Below are positions 40,223 through 48,949 of a stretch of 64,000 nt of DNA, piece by piece. The position numbers were made by a program, and so were the translations under genes. Every line of letters begins with the position of its first letter. The stretch's first letter is position 1. The notes below the pieces were generated by a model that was not told the origin of the DNA, did not search any database, and saw only the letters and a list, made by a program, of their open reading frames with translations. The stretch is from Streptomyces tibetensis (GTDB taxonomy: Bacteria > Actinomycetota > Actinomycetes > Streptomycetales > Streptomycetaceae): positions 124,001-188,000 of the forward strand of contig NZ_SZVW01000002.1 in NCBI RefSeq assembly GCF_007655005.1, in the 5' to 3' direction.

Positions 40223-40617
40223 CGCCGAGATCTGGCACAACGACTACACGCGACCACACGTCCTACGCTCAGTGATCGCCTTCGATCACTGCCCCCTTGG
40301 AATCGTTCATCTAGTAGCGGATCCCTGCTACAATTGCGCCCGCCGCTGAGTGCTTCTGTGGCCTTCTGGGGGAATTCGTTCGACAGCGCGGCCCGATGGA
40401 CCGCAGCACCGTACGCAGCGGAGATCTTCTCGTTTCTGCAGCCTTCTGCAGCACCAGTGCCTCACAGACGCCAGGCACGCGGACGACTGACCCCACTTGA
40501 GACCCAGCAAAGACGTCGGCGACCACACCTTCGGGGCGTAGACGGACCGTGTCCGATCGTGAGGGTGGAACTCCCATGCCGACATGTCAGGATTGTTGCG
40601 AAGAAAGGGAAGCAGCC
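40223..40617 (+). promoter_or_regulatory. Non-coding leader of the cargo operon with a perfect hairpin
   Basis: CAGTGATCG-cctt-CGATCACTG (40270-40291) is a perfect 9-bp-stem hairpin, possibly a terminator shielding the cargo from outside transcription. TACAAT (40329-40334) is an unusually good -10 with a weak TTCATC 17 nt upstream, so the cargo operon may start near 40341. The remaining 270 bp show no gene; the leader would be long. Confidence 0.5.
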
Positions 40618-41031
40618 ATGGATACGCTGACCAGGATTGAGGTCGGTAGCGTCATCGGTGCGTGGCAACTGGAGTCGTTCACGTCGACCGATGTCCACGG
40701 GGCCATTGCTCATCCGTTGGGGACCGATGTCCAGGGCATGCTCATCTACACGTCGGATGGTCACGTCTCGGCCCAACTCGCCGGCCAGGACGGCTACATC
40801 GGCTATGCCGGTACCTACCAGTGGCTCGGTGACAGCGTGATTCACCGTTCGATGGTCGGCAGCCCCACTGAGTTCAGCGGCGCTGAACTGCCTCGCACGG
40901 CTCGCCTGGAGTTAGGCCGTCTCAGCCTCGCCACGCTCCCCGCCGACGGCTACCCGGTCCTTACCGCGACCTGGCAGCGCGCCACCCCGGCGCCCGTCCT
41001 TCCGGGTGCGGGAAACGGTGACAGACGATGA
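40618..41031 (+). CDS. Lipocalin-like domain protein
   Basis: A 137-residue protein of the Lipocalin_5-like family: VGSVIGAWQLESFTSTDVHG, HPLGTDVQGMLIYTSDGHVS and QLAG are the usual first strands. Such proteins are small beta-barrels often coded in polyketide and other secondary-metabolite clusters, with unproven functions. The ATG at 40618 has AAAGGGA 7 nt upstream; a longer in-frame start at 40576 is less likely. The stop overlaps the acyltransferase start (ATGA). Base composition is lower in GC than the flanking chromosome, suggesting acquisition. Confidence 0.8.
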   Translation: MDTLTRIEVGSVIGAWQLESFTSTDVHGAIAHPLGTDVQGMLIYTSDGHVSAQLAGQDGYIGYAGTYQWLGDSVIHRSMVGSPTEFSGAELPRTARLELGRLSLATLPADGYPVLTATWQRATPAPVLPGAGNGDRR

Positions 41032-41990
41032 TGCCGCACCCGTCCGATATGCCGCGCGGTGGCGTGGTCTTCCTGTTTCCGGGACAGGGCATCTCCCCTT
41101 GCGGCGCCCTGGCAAGCCTGTACGACGACGACCTCGGAGTGCCTCCCGCGGCCCGGAAGGAGGCCGACCGGATCCTTGATGAGGTCGACGAGGTGGCATC
41201 GACGCAGGGATACGGACCGGTTCGTGACGTGCTGCTGGCCGACCGTTGCCCCCAGGATGCGCCGCCGCTTCCCTATGGCACCTCGCAGTTGGCCCATTTC
41301 GCGGCCTCCGTCGCCACGGCCCATGCCCTCGCCGCCACGGGAATTACCCCAGACCTGATCGTGGGCCACAGCCTCGGCGAATTCTCGGCCTTCGTGACCG
41401 CCGGAGCGTTCACTGTCGCAGAAGGAGCTCACCTCGTATGCGCATTGAATGACGCCTACCGACCCGTCATCGGCGAGGGCGAAATGGTCCTGATCCTGGG
41501 CGAGGCGGGGGGCACCCAGGCCATGCTCGCCGACCTCGGCCGCGAAGACCTGGAGATAGCCTGTGTCAACTCTCCGAAGGAGACGATTGTCAGCGGCCCC
41601 CGAGCCGCTATAGCCGCCCTTCGCACCCTGGGTGACACTCGTCGGCTGTTCGCACTTGACGTCCCCTATGCGGCCCACCACCCCAGCCTCCAGGACATCC
41701 ACGGCCGCTTCCTCGACAACGCCAAGGGCCTACGCCAGCGACCGCTGAGCGTCGCGGTGCACTCTCCCGTCCAGCGCCGCCCCTGCAGCGACGCTGACGA
41801 CTTCCTCCTGGCCCTCGCCGATCTCATCACCAAACCCGTGTACTTCGCCGAGACCGTGAGCCGCTTGGCGCCGGTTGACCAACGGCTGTTCATCGAGCTC
41901 GGAGCAGGTGACACCCTCAGCCGCTGCGTGCGCGCAACTCTGCGGGGCGCCCGCACCGTCGTCCCCCTTGCGCCTCCGAAGAAGAGGTAG
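41028..41990 (+). CDS. Stand-alone acyltransferase (malonyl-CoA:ACP transacylase-like)
   Basis: A 320-residue FabD/trans-AT-like protein. PGQG (18-21) forms the oxyanion side, GHSLGE holds nucleophile Ser115, and VPYAAHHPS supplies the His at about 217. The second part (VAVHSPVQ, ELGAGDTLSRCV) matches the end of AT domains. It loads an acyl unit from CoA onto a carrier protein. No ACP, ketosynthase or other PKS gene is in the window, so it is either an orphaned piece of a polyketide cluster or works with distant partners. Translationally coupled to the lipocalin-like gene. Confidence 0.87.
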   Translation: MMPHPSDMPRGGVVFLFPGQGISPCGALASLYDDDLGVPPAARKEADRILDEVDEVASTQGYGPVRDVLLADRCPQDAPPLPYGTSQLAHFAASVATAHALAATGITPDLIVGHSLGEFSAFVTAGAFTVAEGAHLVCALNDAYRPVIGEGEMVLILGEAGGTQAMLADLGREDLEIACVNSPKETIVSGPRAAIAALRTLGDTRRLFALDVPYAAHHPSLQDIHGRFLDNAKGLRQRPLSVAVHSPVQRRPCSDADDFLLALADLITKPVYFAETVSRLAPVDQRLFIELGAGDTLSRCVRATLRGARTVVPLAPPKKR

Positions 41991-42081
41991 ACCGAGGCCG
42001 GGAGAGGCTCCGATGGCTGTGTCGGTTCTGAGGGAGTCGTTTCGGCGTGACTTCGGGAGTCGTTCGGTGGCGAGCATCAAG

Positions 42082-42352
42082 ATCGGTGAGTTTCTTCGAG
42101 CTGGCCGCCGATGAGGTGCCGTTCATGACGCGCAACGAGCGAGGCCCCCGAACGTTGTTCGAGATGTCTGACGTCTCAATCACGTTGCTCGGGGGCCTCG
42201 TTGGTCATCTATCCTGCCGCACTCGACCTGCCGCATGCGCTGGTGGAGTGGGTGACGATGCTGGTCGTCACCCGTGAGGGTGACGGGCGCTGCAAGCTTC
42301 GCCCGTCGCAGCGTGCGATGGTGGCGCTGGTGTACCTGCGCGAACACATCAC
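42082..42352 (+). repeat. Right arm of the inverted repeat
   Basis: Reverse-oriented partner of 39952-40222. Similarity starts abruptly at GATCGGTGAG and ends where the transposase deletion joins (near CACCCTGG). Confidence 0.85.
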
Positions 42353-42372
42353 CCTGGGAGCGGCAACGCTGA
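42201..42372 (+). pseudogene. IS5-family transposase remnant, right copy (internal deletion)
   Basis: About 52 N-terminal codons (VIYPAALDLPHALVEWVTML onwards) run to REHITL, then jump directly, out of frame, to the sequence coding the transposase C-terminal LERQR and its stop. The join sits on a CACCCTGG-like match present at both sides, suggesting microhomology-mediated deletion. Only the IS ends and a stub remain. Confidence 0.82.
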
Positions 42373-42381
42373 AGAAGCTCA

Positions 42382-42624
42382 ATGATGAAGAAAACGGGGA
42401 CCGCGTTCGAACCGCCGGAACACTCGCGGCGACCGCCGCCCTCACTGGTACGGAGCATGGCCGACGAGGACCACGAAGTGGCCAGCCACACCGGGAACCA
42501 CAAAATACTGACCCGGCTCGAACCCGAGATCATCGACGCCTTGAAGGAACGCGGCTACGTCTTCGTGACGGTGCCCCAGTTGCCGGCACCGGGAAGGGCG
42601 GAGCCGGGCGAGGTGTGCCGGTGA
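42382..42624 (+). pseudogene. Polysaccharide deacetylase remnant
   Basis: The 80-residue frame contains SMADEDHEVASHTGNHKIL, the NodB-domain motif carrying two metal-binding His (HEVASHTxxH), then LTRLEPE fused directly to IIDALKERGYVFVTVPQL, the C-terminal helix and strand of the same family. The roughly 100 residues normally between are deleted and the N-terminus is absent, replaced by sequence joined to the IS end. The product cannot be an active deacetylase. Confidence 0.75.
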
Positions 42625-42652
42625 GGCCCCGCGCGTTCCCTACGATCGTGCC

Positions 42653-43093
42653 GTGGCGAACTTCCTGCTCGAACGCACGGCCCCGCTCCCCCTCGACGAG
42701 GCGTGGCGGCGGATCACCCGGTGGCAACGGCACGGTGACACGGTGCCGCTGACGGTGGTCAGGGCCGTACCGCACGAGCCGACACGCGAGGGCACCCTCG
42801 TCGTGGCCCGCTCGGGCGTGGGGCCGCTGGTCTTCGACGACCCGATGGAGGTCACCGTGTGGCAGCCGCCCGAGGGCGGGGCGGCGGGGATGTGCCGGCT
42901 GGAGAAGCGGGGCCGGGTGGTGCTGGGGTGGGCCGAACTCGAGGTGCGGCCCGGGCCGGGGGGCCGTACGCGGGTGATCTGGCGGGAGGAGATCCGGGTC
43001 CGGTTCCTGCCGTCGCTCTTCGACGGCGCGGTGGGGCGCTCCTCCCGGTACGTGTTCGGGCGGGCCCTGAACCATCTGCTCCGACAGCCCTGA
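42653..43093 (+). CDS. SRPBCC-superfamily protein
   Basis: A 146-residue START/polyketide-cyclase-fold protein: ANFLLERTAPLPLDEAWRRI opens the helix-grip fold and WREEIRVRFLPSLFDGAVG is near the end. Substrate unknown; it probably binds a hydrophobic ligand. The GTG start has TACGAT 6 nt upstream (leaderless-like). The stop lies inside the terminator shared with the XdhC gene. Confidence 0.8.
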   Translation: MANFLLERTAPLPLDEAWRRITRWQRHGDTVPLTVVRAVPHEPTREGTLVVARSGVGPLVFDDPMEVTVWQPPEGGAAGMCRLEKRGRVVLGWAELEVRPGPGGRTRVIWREEIRVRFLPSLFDGAVGRSSRYVFGRALNHLLRQP

Positions 43094-43129
43094 CGCACCG
43101 GCCGCGCGGCCTCCCCGGCCGGTGCGTCA
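43091..43129. terminator. Bidirectional terminator containing both stop codons
   Basis: TGACGCACCGGCCG (43091-43104) pairs perfectly with CGGCCGGTGCGTCA (43116-43129), loop 11 nt. The left arm begins with the SRPBCC stop TGA and the right arm ends with the XdhC stop, so the two convergent genes end symmetrically in one hairpin. Confidence 0.88.
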
Positions 43130-44278
43130 GGCCACCGACCCGATCCGCCCGACGGTGCCCGGGTCCGGCTCGTGGTGGATCGGCGTGTGCGCCCCGGTCA
43201 GGGAGACCCCGCTGCCGCCACGCCGTCCGGCGACGATCTCCGACGCGATCGACAGAGCCGTCTCCTCGGGCGTACGGGCCCCGAGGTCCAGGCCGATCGG
43301 CGAGTGCAGCCGGCTCAACTCCAGTTCGGTGACGCCGACTTCCCGCAGCCGGGCGTTGCGGTCGAGGTGGGTGCGCCGGGAGCCCATGGCGCCGACGTAC
43401 GCCACCGGCAGGCGCAGTGCCAGCTTCAGCAGGGGCACGTCGAACTTGGCGTCGTGGGTCAGCACGCACAGGACCGTCCGGGCGTCGACCTCCGTGCCCT
43501 CCAGGTAGCGGTGGGGCCAGTCGACCACGATCTCGTCGGCCTCGGGGAAGCGCGTGCGGGTGGCGAAGACGGGGCGCGCGTCGCACACCGTGACGTGGTA
43601 GCCGAGGAACTTGCCCATGCGGACCAGGGCGGAGGCGAAGTCGATGGCGCCGAAGACGATCATGCGGGGTGCGGGGACCGAGGACTCGACCAGGACCGTG
43701 AGCGGGGCCCCGCAGCGTGAGCCCTGCTCGCCGATCTCCAGGGTGCCGGTGCGGCCGGCGTCCAGGAAGGCACCGGCCTCGGCCGCGACCGTGCGGTCCA
43801 GTTCCGGATGGGCGCCGAAGCCGCCCTCGTGGGAACCGTCGGGACGGACCACCAGGGCCCGGCCCGTCAGTTCGCGCGGACCCGACACGATCCGCGCCAC
43901 CGCCGCCGCCTCCCCTTCGGCGGCGGCGGTGAGTGCGGCCCTGACCACCGGGCGGACCGGATCGGCGGCCCGTACCGGGGTGACCAGGATGTCGATGACG
44001 CCGCCGCAGGTCAGGCCCACGGCGAAGGCGTCGTCGTCGCTGTACCCGAAGCGCTCCAGGACGGTTTCGCCGTCCCGCAGCGCCTGCTCGCACAGTTCGT
44101 AGACCGCGCCCTCCACGCAGCCGCCGGAGACCGAGCCGATCGCCGTGCCCTCGGTGTCCACCGCGAGCGCGGCGCCGGGTTGGCGGGGCGCGCTGCCGCC
44201 GACGGCCACCACGGTGGCGACGGCGAAGTCACGGCCCTGCTCGACCCACCGGTTCAACTCCTCGGCGATGTCCAGCAT
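43127..44278 (-). CDS. XdhC-family molybdenum cofactor insertion protein
   Basis: A 383-residue XdhC/CoxF-type protein. The N-terminal domain has VVAVGGSAPRQPGAALAV and SVSGGCVEGAVYELCEQAL; the C-terminal Rossmann domain has RMIVFGAIDFASAL, VCDARPVFATRTRFPEADEI and YVGAMGSRRTH. XdhC binds molybdenum cofactor, aids its sulfuration and inserts it into xanthine dehydrogenase. It lies 40 bp downstream of the purine permease and is probably cotranscribed; the ATG at 44278 has AAGGAG. Confidence 0.93.
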   Translation of the reverse strand: MLDIAEELNRWVEQGRDFAVATVVAVGGSAPRQPGAALAVDTEGTAIGSVSGGCVEGAVYELCEQALRDGETVLERFGYSDDDAFAVGLTCGGVIDILVTPVRAADPVRPVVRAALTAAAEGEAAAVARIVSGPRELTGRALVVRPDGSHEGGFGAHPELDRTVAAEAGAFLDAGRTGTLEIGEQGSRCGAPLTVLVESSVPAPRMIVFGAIDFASALVRMGKFLGYHVTVCDARPVFATRTRFPEADEIVVDWPHRYLEGTEVDARTVLCVLTHDAKFDVPLLKLALRLPVAYVGAMGSRRTHLDRNARLREVGVTELELSRLHSPIGLDLGARTPEETALSIASEIVAGRRGGSGVSLTGAHTPIHHEPDPGTVGRIGSVA

Positions 44279-44318
44279 CTGTCTCGGTCTCCTTGAGGTC
44301 GCGGAAGGGGGCGGGCCG

Positions 44319-45776
44319 TCAGTGGACGCCCAGCCGGCTCTCGATCGGATTGAGGGCGAAGTACACGAGGAACACCGCCGTGAGGATCCACATGAAGGCG
44401 CCGATCTCACGCCACTTGCCCTGGGCGGTCTTGATGGCGACGTAGGAGATGACGCCCGCGGCGACACCGGTGGTGATGGTGTACGTGAACGGCATCAGCA
44501 CGACCGTGAGGAACACCGGGACGGCGGTGGCCCGGTCGGCCCAGTCCACGTGCCGGGCGTTCATCAGCATCATGGCGCCGATGACGACGAGGGCGGCGGA
44601 CGCGACCTCCTGCGGCACGATCGCCGTGAGCGGGGTGAAGAACAGGCAGGCCGCGAAGAACAGGCCCGTCACCACGGAGGCCAGGCCGGTGCGGGCGCCC
44701 TCGCCGACGCCCGTGGCCGACTCGATGAACACCGTCTGGCCGGAACCGCCGGACACGCCTCCGATCGCGCCGCCGGCCCCGTCGATGAACAGCGCCTTGG
44801 ACAGGCCCGGCATGCGGCCCTTGTCGTCGGCGAGCTTCGCCTCGGTGCCCACGCCGATGATGGTGGCCATCGCGTCGAAGAACCCGGCGAGCACCAGCGT
44901 GAAGACGATCATGCCGACCGTCATCGCGCCGACCTCGCCCCAACCCCCGAACCGCACGTCCCCGAAGAGCGAGAAGTCGGGCATGGAGACGGCGCTGCCG
45001 TGCAGTTCCGGTGCGCCGCCCGCCCACTGCCTGGGGTCGATGACGCCGGCGGCGTTCAGGATCGCCGCGACGACCGTGCCACTCAGGATGCCGATGAGGA
45101 TGGCACCCGGGATGTTCCGGGCCTGGAGCATGAAGATCAGCAGCAGGGTTCCGGCGAACAGCAGCACGGGCCAGCCGGCCAGTTCGCCCGCCGGGCCGAG
45201 CGCGAGGGGCGTGGCCTTGCCCTGGTGCACGAAGCCGGACTTGTAGAAACCGATGAGGGCGATGAACAGGCCGATGCCCATGGTGATGCCGTGCTTGAGC
45301 GCGAGCGGGATCGCGTTCATGATCATCTCGCGCAGGCCGGTGACGACGAGCAGCATGATGACCACGCCGTACATCACGCACATGCCCATCGCCTGCGGCC
45401 AGGTCATCTGGGGGGCGACCTGGGAGGCGAGCACGCCGGAGACGGAGAGGCCGGCGGCGAGCGCGAGCGGCACCTTGCCGACGAAGCCCATCAGCAGGGT
45501 GGTGAAGGCCGCCGCGAACGCGGTCGCGGTGATCAGGGCCGGCTGGGCGAGCGTCGCCCCGGCCGCGTCCTTGCCGGACAGGATCAGCGGGTTGAGCAGG
45601 AGGATGTACGCCATCGCCATGAAGGTCGTGACGCCGCCGCGCACTTCACGGGCGACCGTGGACCCTCTGTGGGATATGTGGAAGTACCGGTCGAGCCAGG
45701 ACCGCCCGGCCGGGACGCGGGTGCCTTCACCCGCGTCGTCGGCTGTGGTCCTCGGCTCTACTGACTGCTGGGTCAT
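44319..45776 (-). CDS. AzgA-type NCS2 purine permease
   Basis: A 485-residue transporter of about 13 helices. EVRGGVTTFMAMAYILLLNP, ALAAGLSVSGVLA and GGVSGGSGQTVFIESATGVG are the hallmark motifs of the guanine/hypoxanthine/adenine branch. It imports purine bases by proton symport and so feeds the adjacent xanthine dehydrogenase. The gene is separated from xdh by a strong hairpin, so expression may be partly independent. Confidence 0.93.
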   Translation of the reverse strand: MTQQSVEPRTTADDAGEGTRVPAGRSWLDRYFHISHRGSTVAREVRGGVTTFMAMAYILLLNPLILSGKDAAGATLAQPALITATAFAAAFTTLLMGFVGKVPLALAAGLSVSGVLASQVAPQMTWPQAMGMCVMYGVVIMLLVVTGLREMIMNAIPLALKHGITMGIGLFIALIGFYKSGFVHQGKATPLALGPAGELAGWPVLLFAGTLLLIFMLQARNIPGAILIGILSGTVVAAILNAAGVIDPRQWAGGAPELHGSAVSMPDFSLFGDVRFGGWGEVGAMTVGMIVFTLVLAGFFDAMATIIGVGTEAKLADDKGRMPGLSKALFIDGAGGAIGGVSGGSGQTVFIESATGVGEGARTGLASVVTGLFFAACLFFTPLTAIVPQEVASAALVVIGAMMLMNARHVDWADRATAVPVFLTVVLMPFTYTITTGVAAGVISYVAIKTAQGKWREIGAFMWILTAVFLVYFALNPIESRLGVH

Positions 45777-45926
45777 GTGGGCCTACTCCCAAGGTTCAAA
45801 GGGGCACCCGCGTCTTGCCTTGGCGCTTGCGGGATTTGGGAAGGTGCTGCGGCCGCACGACCCGGGGGACGGCCCGAGGCGAACGATGCGATCTTGCGGG
45901 GACCGCGAGCGGTGCGGTGCCCGGTA

Positions 45927-45972
45927 CTCCGGGCGGCGCGGAGTGTGTGACGTTCCGTTGCGCCGCCCGGAG
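45927..45972 (-). terminator. Hairpin terminator after the xanthine dehydrogenase operon
   Basis: CTCCGGGCGGCGC (45927-45939) pairs with GCGCCGCCCGGAG (45960-45972), loop 20 nt, 5 bp past the large-subunit stop. Confidence 0.82.
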
Positions 45973-45977
45973 AGCTC

Positions 45978-48365
45978 TTACGCGGTGCCGGTCAGGTGCT
46001 CGGGGCGGACCGGCGTCCTGTTCAGCTCCAGACCGGTCGCCGCGCGGATCGCCGCGAGGACCGCAGGAGTCGACGACAGGGTGGGTGCCTCGCCGATGCC
46101 GCGCAGCCCGTACGGGGCGTGCTCGTCGGCGAGTTCGAGGACGTCGACCGGGATGGTCGGCGTGTCGAGGATGGTGGGGATCAGGTAGTCGGTGAAGGAG
46201 GGGTTCTTGACCTTCGCCGTCTTCGGGTCGACGACGATCTCCTCCATGACCGCCACGCCCAGTCCCTGCGTGGTGCCGCCCTGGATCTGGCCGAGCACCG
46301 ACAGCGGATTGAGCGCCTTGCCGACGTCCTGGGCGCAGGCCAGTTCGATGACCTTGACCAGGCCGAGCTCGGTGTCGACCTCGACGACCGCCCGGTGCGC
46401 GGCGAAGGAGTACTGCACGTGCCCGTTGCCCTGGCCGGTGCGCAGGTCGAAGGGCTCGGTCGGCCGGTGCCGCCACTCCGCCTCGACCTCCACCGTCTCG
46501 CCCTCCAGCACGTCGGCCAGGTCGCCGAGGACCTCGCCGGCGTCGGTGACGACCTTGCCGCCCTCCAGGAGCAGTTCGGCCGTCGCCCAGGCGGGGTGGT
46601 AGGAGCCGAACTTGCGGCGCCCGATCTCCAGGACCTTCTCGCGGACCAGCTCGCAGGAGTTCTTCACCGCGCCGCCGGTGACGTACGTCTGCCGCGAGGC
46701 CGAGGTCGAACCGGCGCTGCCCACCTGGGTGTCGGCCGGGTGGATGGTCACCTGCGTGACGCCCAGCTCGGTGCGGGCGATCTGCGCGTGGACGGTGACG
46801 CCTCCCTGGCCGACCTCCGCCATGGCGGTGTGCACGGTGGCGACCGGCTCGCCGGCGACGACCTCCATGCGCACCTTGGCGGTGGAGTAGTCGTCGAACC
46901 CCTCGGAGAAGCCCACGTTCTTGATGCCCACCGCGTAGCCGACCCCGCGTACCACGCCCTCGCCGTGCGTGGTGTTGGACAGGCCGCCCGGCAGCTGCCG
47001 TACGTCGGCGCCCTCGCTGGACTCCCACTGGCGCTCCGGCGGCATCGGCATCGCCTTGACGCGGCGCAGCAGTTCGGCGACCGGGGCCGGGGAGTCGACG
47101 GGCTGCCCGGTCGGCAGGAGCGTGCCCTGCTCCATGGCGTTGAGCCGGCGGAACTCCACCGGGTCCATGCCGAGCTTCGCGGCGAGCTTGTCCATCTGCG
47201 CCTCGTAGGCGAAGCACGCCTGGACCGCGCCGAAGCCGCGCATCGCGCCGCAGGGCGGGTTGTTGGTGTAGAGGGCGATGGCCTCGATGTCCACGTCCTC
47301 GACCACGTACGGGCCGACGGACAGGGAGGAGGCGTTGCCGACGACGGCCGGGGAGGCGGAGGCGTAGGCGCCGCCGTCCAGGACGATCCGGCACTTCAGG
47401 TGGGTGAGCTTGCCGTCCTTGGTGGCCCCGTGCTCGTAGTACAGCTTCGCGGGGTGGCGGTGGACGTGCCCGAAGAACGACTCGAACCGGTTGTAGACGA
47501 TCTTGACGGGCTTGCCGGTGCGCAGGGCCAGCAGGCAGGCGTGGATCTGCATCGACAGGTCCTCGCGGCCGCCGAACGCGCCGCCGACGCCGGACAGCGT
47601 CATCCGCACCTTGTCCTCGGGCAGGCCGAGCACGGGCGCCATCTGGCGCAGGTCGCTGTGCAGCCACTGGGTGGCGATGTACAGGTGGACGCCGCCGTCC
47701 TCCTCCGGCACGGCGAGTCCGGACTCGGGGCCGAGGAAGGCCTGGTCCTGCATGCCGAAGGTGTACTCGCCCGTGACGATCACGTCGGCCCGCTCGCGGG
47801 CCGCGGCGACGTCACCGCGGACGATCGGCTGGCGGTGGACGATGTTGGGGTGCGGGACGTGACCCGCGTGGTGGTCGTCGCGGTTCTCGTGGACGAGGAG
47901 CGCGTCCGGGGCGGTGGCGGAGGCCTCGTCGGTGATGACGGGCAGTTCGCGGTAGTCGACCTTGATCTTCGCGGCGGCCCGGCGCGCGGTCTCCGGGTGG
48001 TCGGCGGCGACGAGGGCGACCGGCTCGCCGTGGTGGCGGACCTTGCCGTGGGCGAGGACCGGGGTGTCCTGGATCTCCAGCCCGTAGTTCTTCACGTCGG
48101 TCGGCAGGTCGTCGTACGTCATGACGGCGTACACGCCCGGCGTGGCCAGGGCCTCGCTCGTGTCGATGGACACGATCTCGGCGTGCGCGACGGTCGAGCG
48201 GAGGATCTGCCCCCACAGCATGTCCTCGTGCCACATGTCGGACGAGTACGCGAACTCGCCGGTGACCTTGAGGGTGCCGTCGGGGCGGAGCGTGGACTCG
48301 CCGATGCCGCCCTTGGTCTGGGAGCCCTGGGTGATCTTCGTGGGGGTTCCGCTGGGGGAAGCCAT
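45978..48365 (-). CDS. Xanthine dehydrogenase molybdopterin-binding subunit
   Basis: A 795-residue catalytic subunit. GGAFGGREDLSMQIHACLLA and CGAMRGFGAVQACFAYEAQM bind the pyranopterin, VGQGGVTVHAQIARTELGV contacts the cofactor, and RGIGEAPTLSSTP holds the active-site Glu. It oxidises hypoxanthine and xanthine to urate. ATG at 48365 is 2 bp after the small-subunit stop, so the three subunits form one operon read leftwards. Confidence 0.95.
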   Translation of the reverse strand: MASPSGTPTKITQGSQTKGGIGESTLRPDGTLKVTGEFAYSSDMWHEDMLWGQILRSTVAHAEIVSIDTSEALATPGVYAVMTYDDLPTDVKNYGLEIQDTPVLAHGKVRHHGEPVALVAADHPETARRAAAKIKVDYRELPVITDEASATAPDALLVHENRDDHHAGHVPHPNIVHRQPIVRGDVAAARERADVIVTGEYTFGMQDQAFLGPESGLAVPEEDGGVHLYIATQWLHSDLRQMAPVLGLPEDKVRMTLSGVGGAFGGREDLSMQIHACLLALRTGKPVKIVYNRFESFFGHVHRHPAKLYYEHGATKDGKLTHLKCRIVLDGGAYASASPAVVGNASSLSVGPYVVEDVDIEAIALYTNNPPCGAMRGFGAVQACFAYEAQMDKLAAKLGMDPVEFRRLNAMEQGTLLPTGQPVDSPAPVAELLRRVKAMPMPPERQWESSEGADVRQLPGGLSNTTHGEGVVRGVGYAVGIKNVGFSEGFDDYSTAKVRMEVVAGEPVATVHTAMAEVGQGGVTVHAQIARTELGVTQVTIHPADTQVGSAGSTSASRQTYVTGGAVKNSCELVREKVLEIGRRKFGSYHPAWATAELLLEGGKVVTDAGEVLGDLADVLEGETVEVEAEWRHRPTEPFDLRTGQGNGHVQYSFAAHRAVVEVDTELGLVKVIELACAQDVGKALNPLSVLGQIQGGTTQGLGVAVMEEIVVDPKTAKVKNPSFTDYLIPTILDTPTIPVDVLELADEHAPYGLRGIGEAPTLSSTPAVLAAIRAATGLELNRTPVRPEHLTGTA

Positions 48366-48367
48366 GA

Positions 48368-48948
<581 letters not shown>

Positions 48949-48949
<1 letters not shown>

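Larger units (their letters stand above)
39610..42378. mobile_element. Composite-like element: inverted IS5-type remnants flanking cargo genes
   Basis: The left copy (39634-40222, minus) and the right copy (42082-42378, plus) of one IS5/IS112-like element face each other as inverted repeats. Both transposases are deleted. The 1.86 kb between them has visibly lower GC than the flanks and encodes a lipocalin-like protein and an acyltransferase. The outer boundaries are approximate and I see no clear target duplication. Confidence 0.7.
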
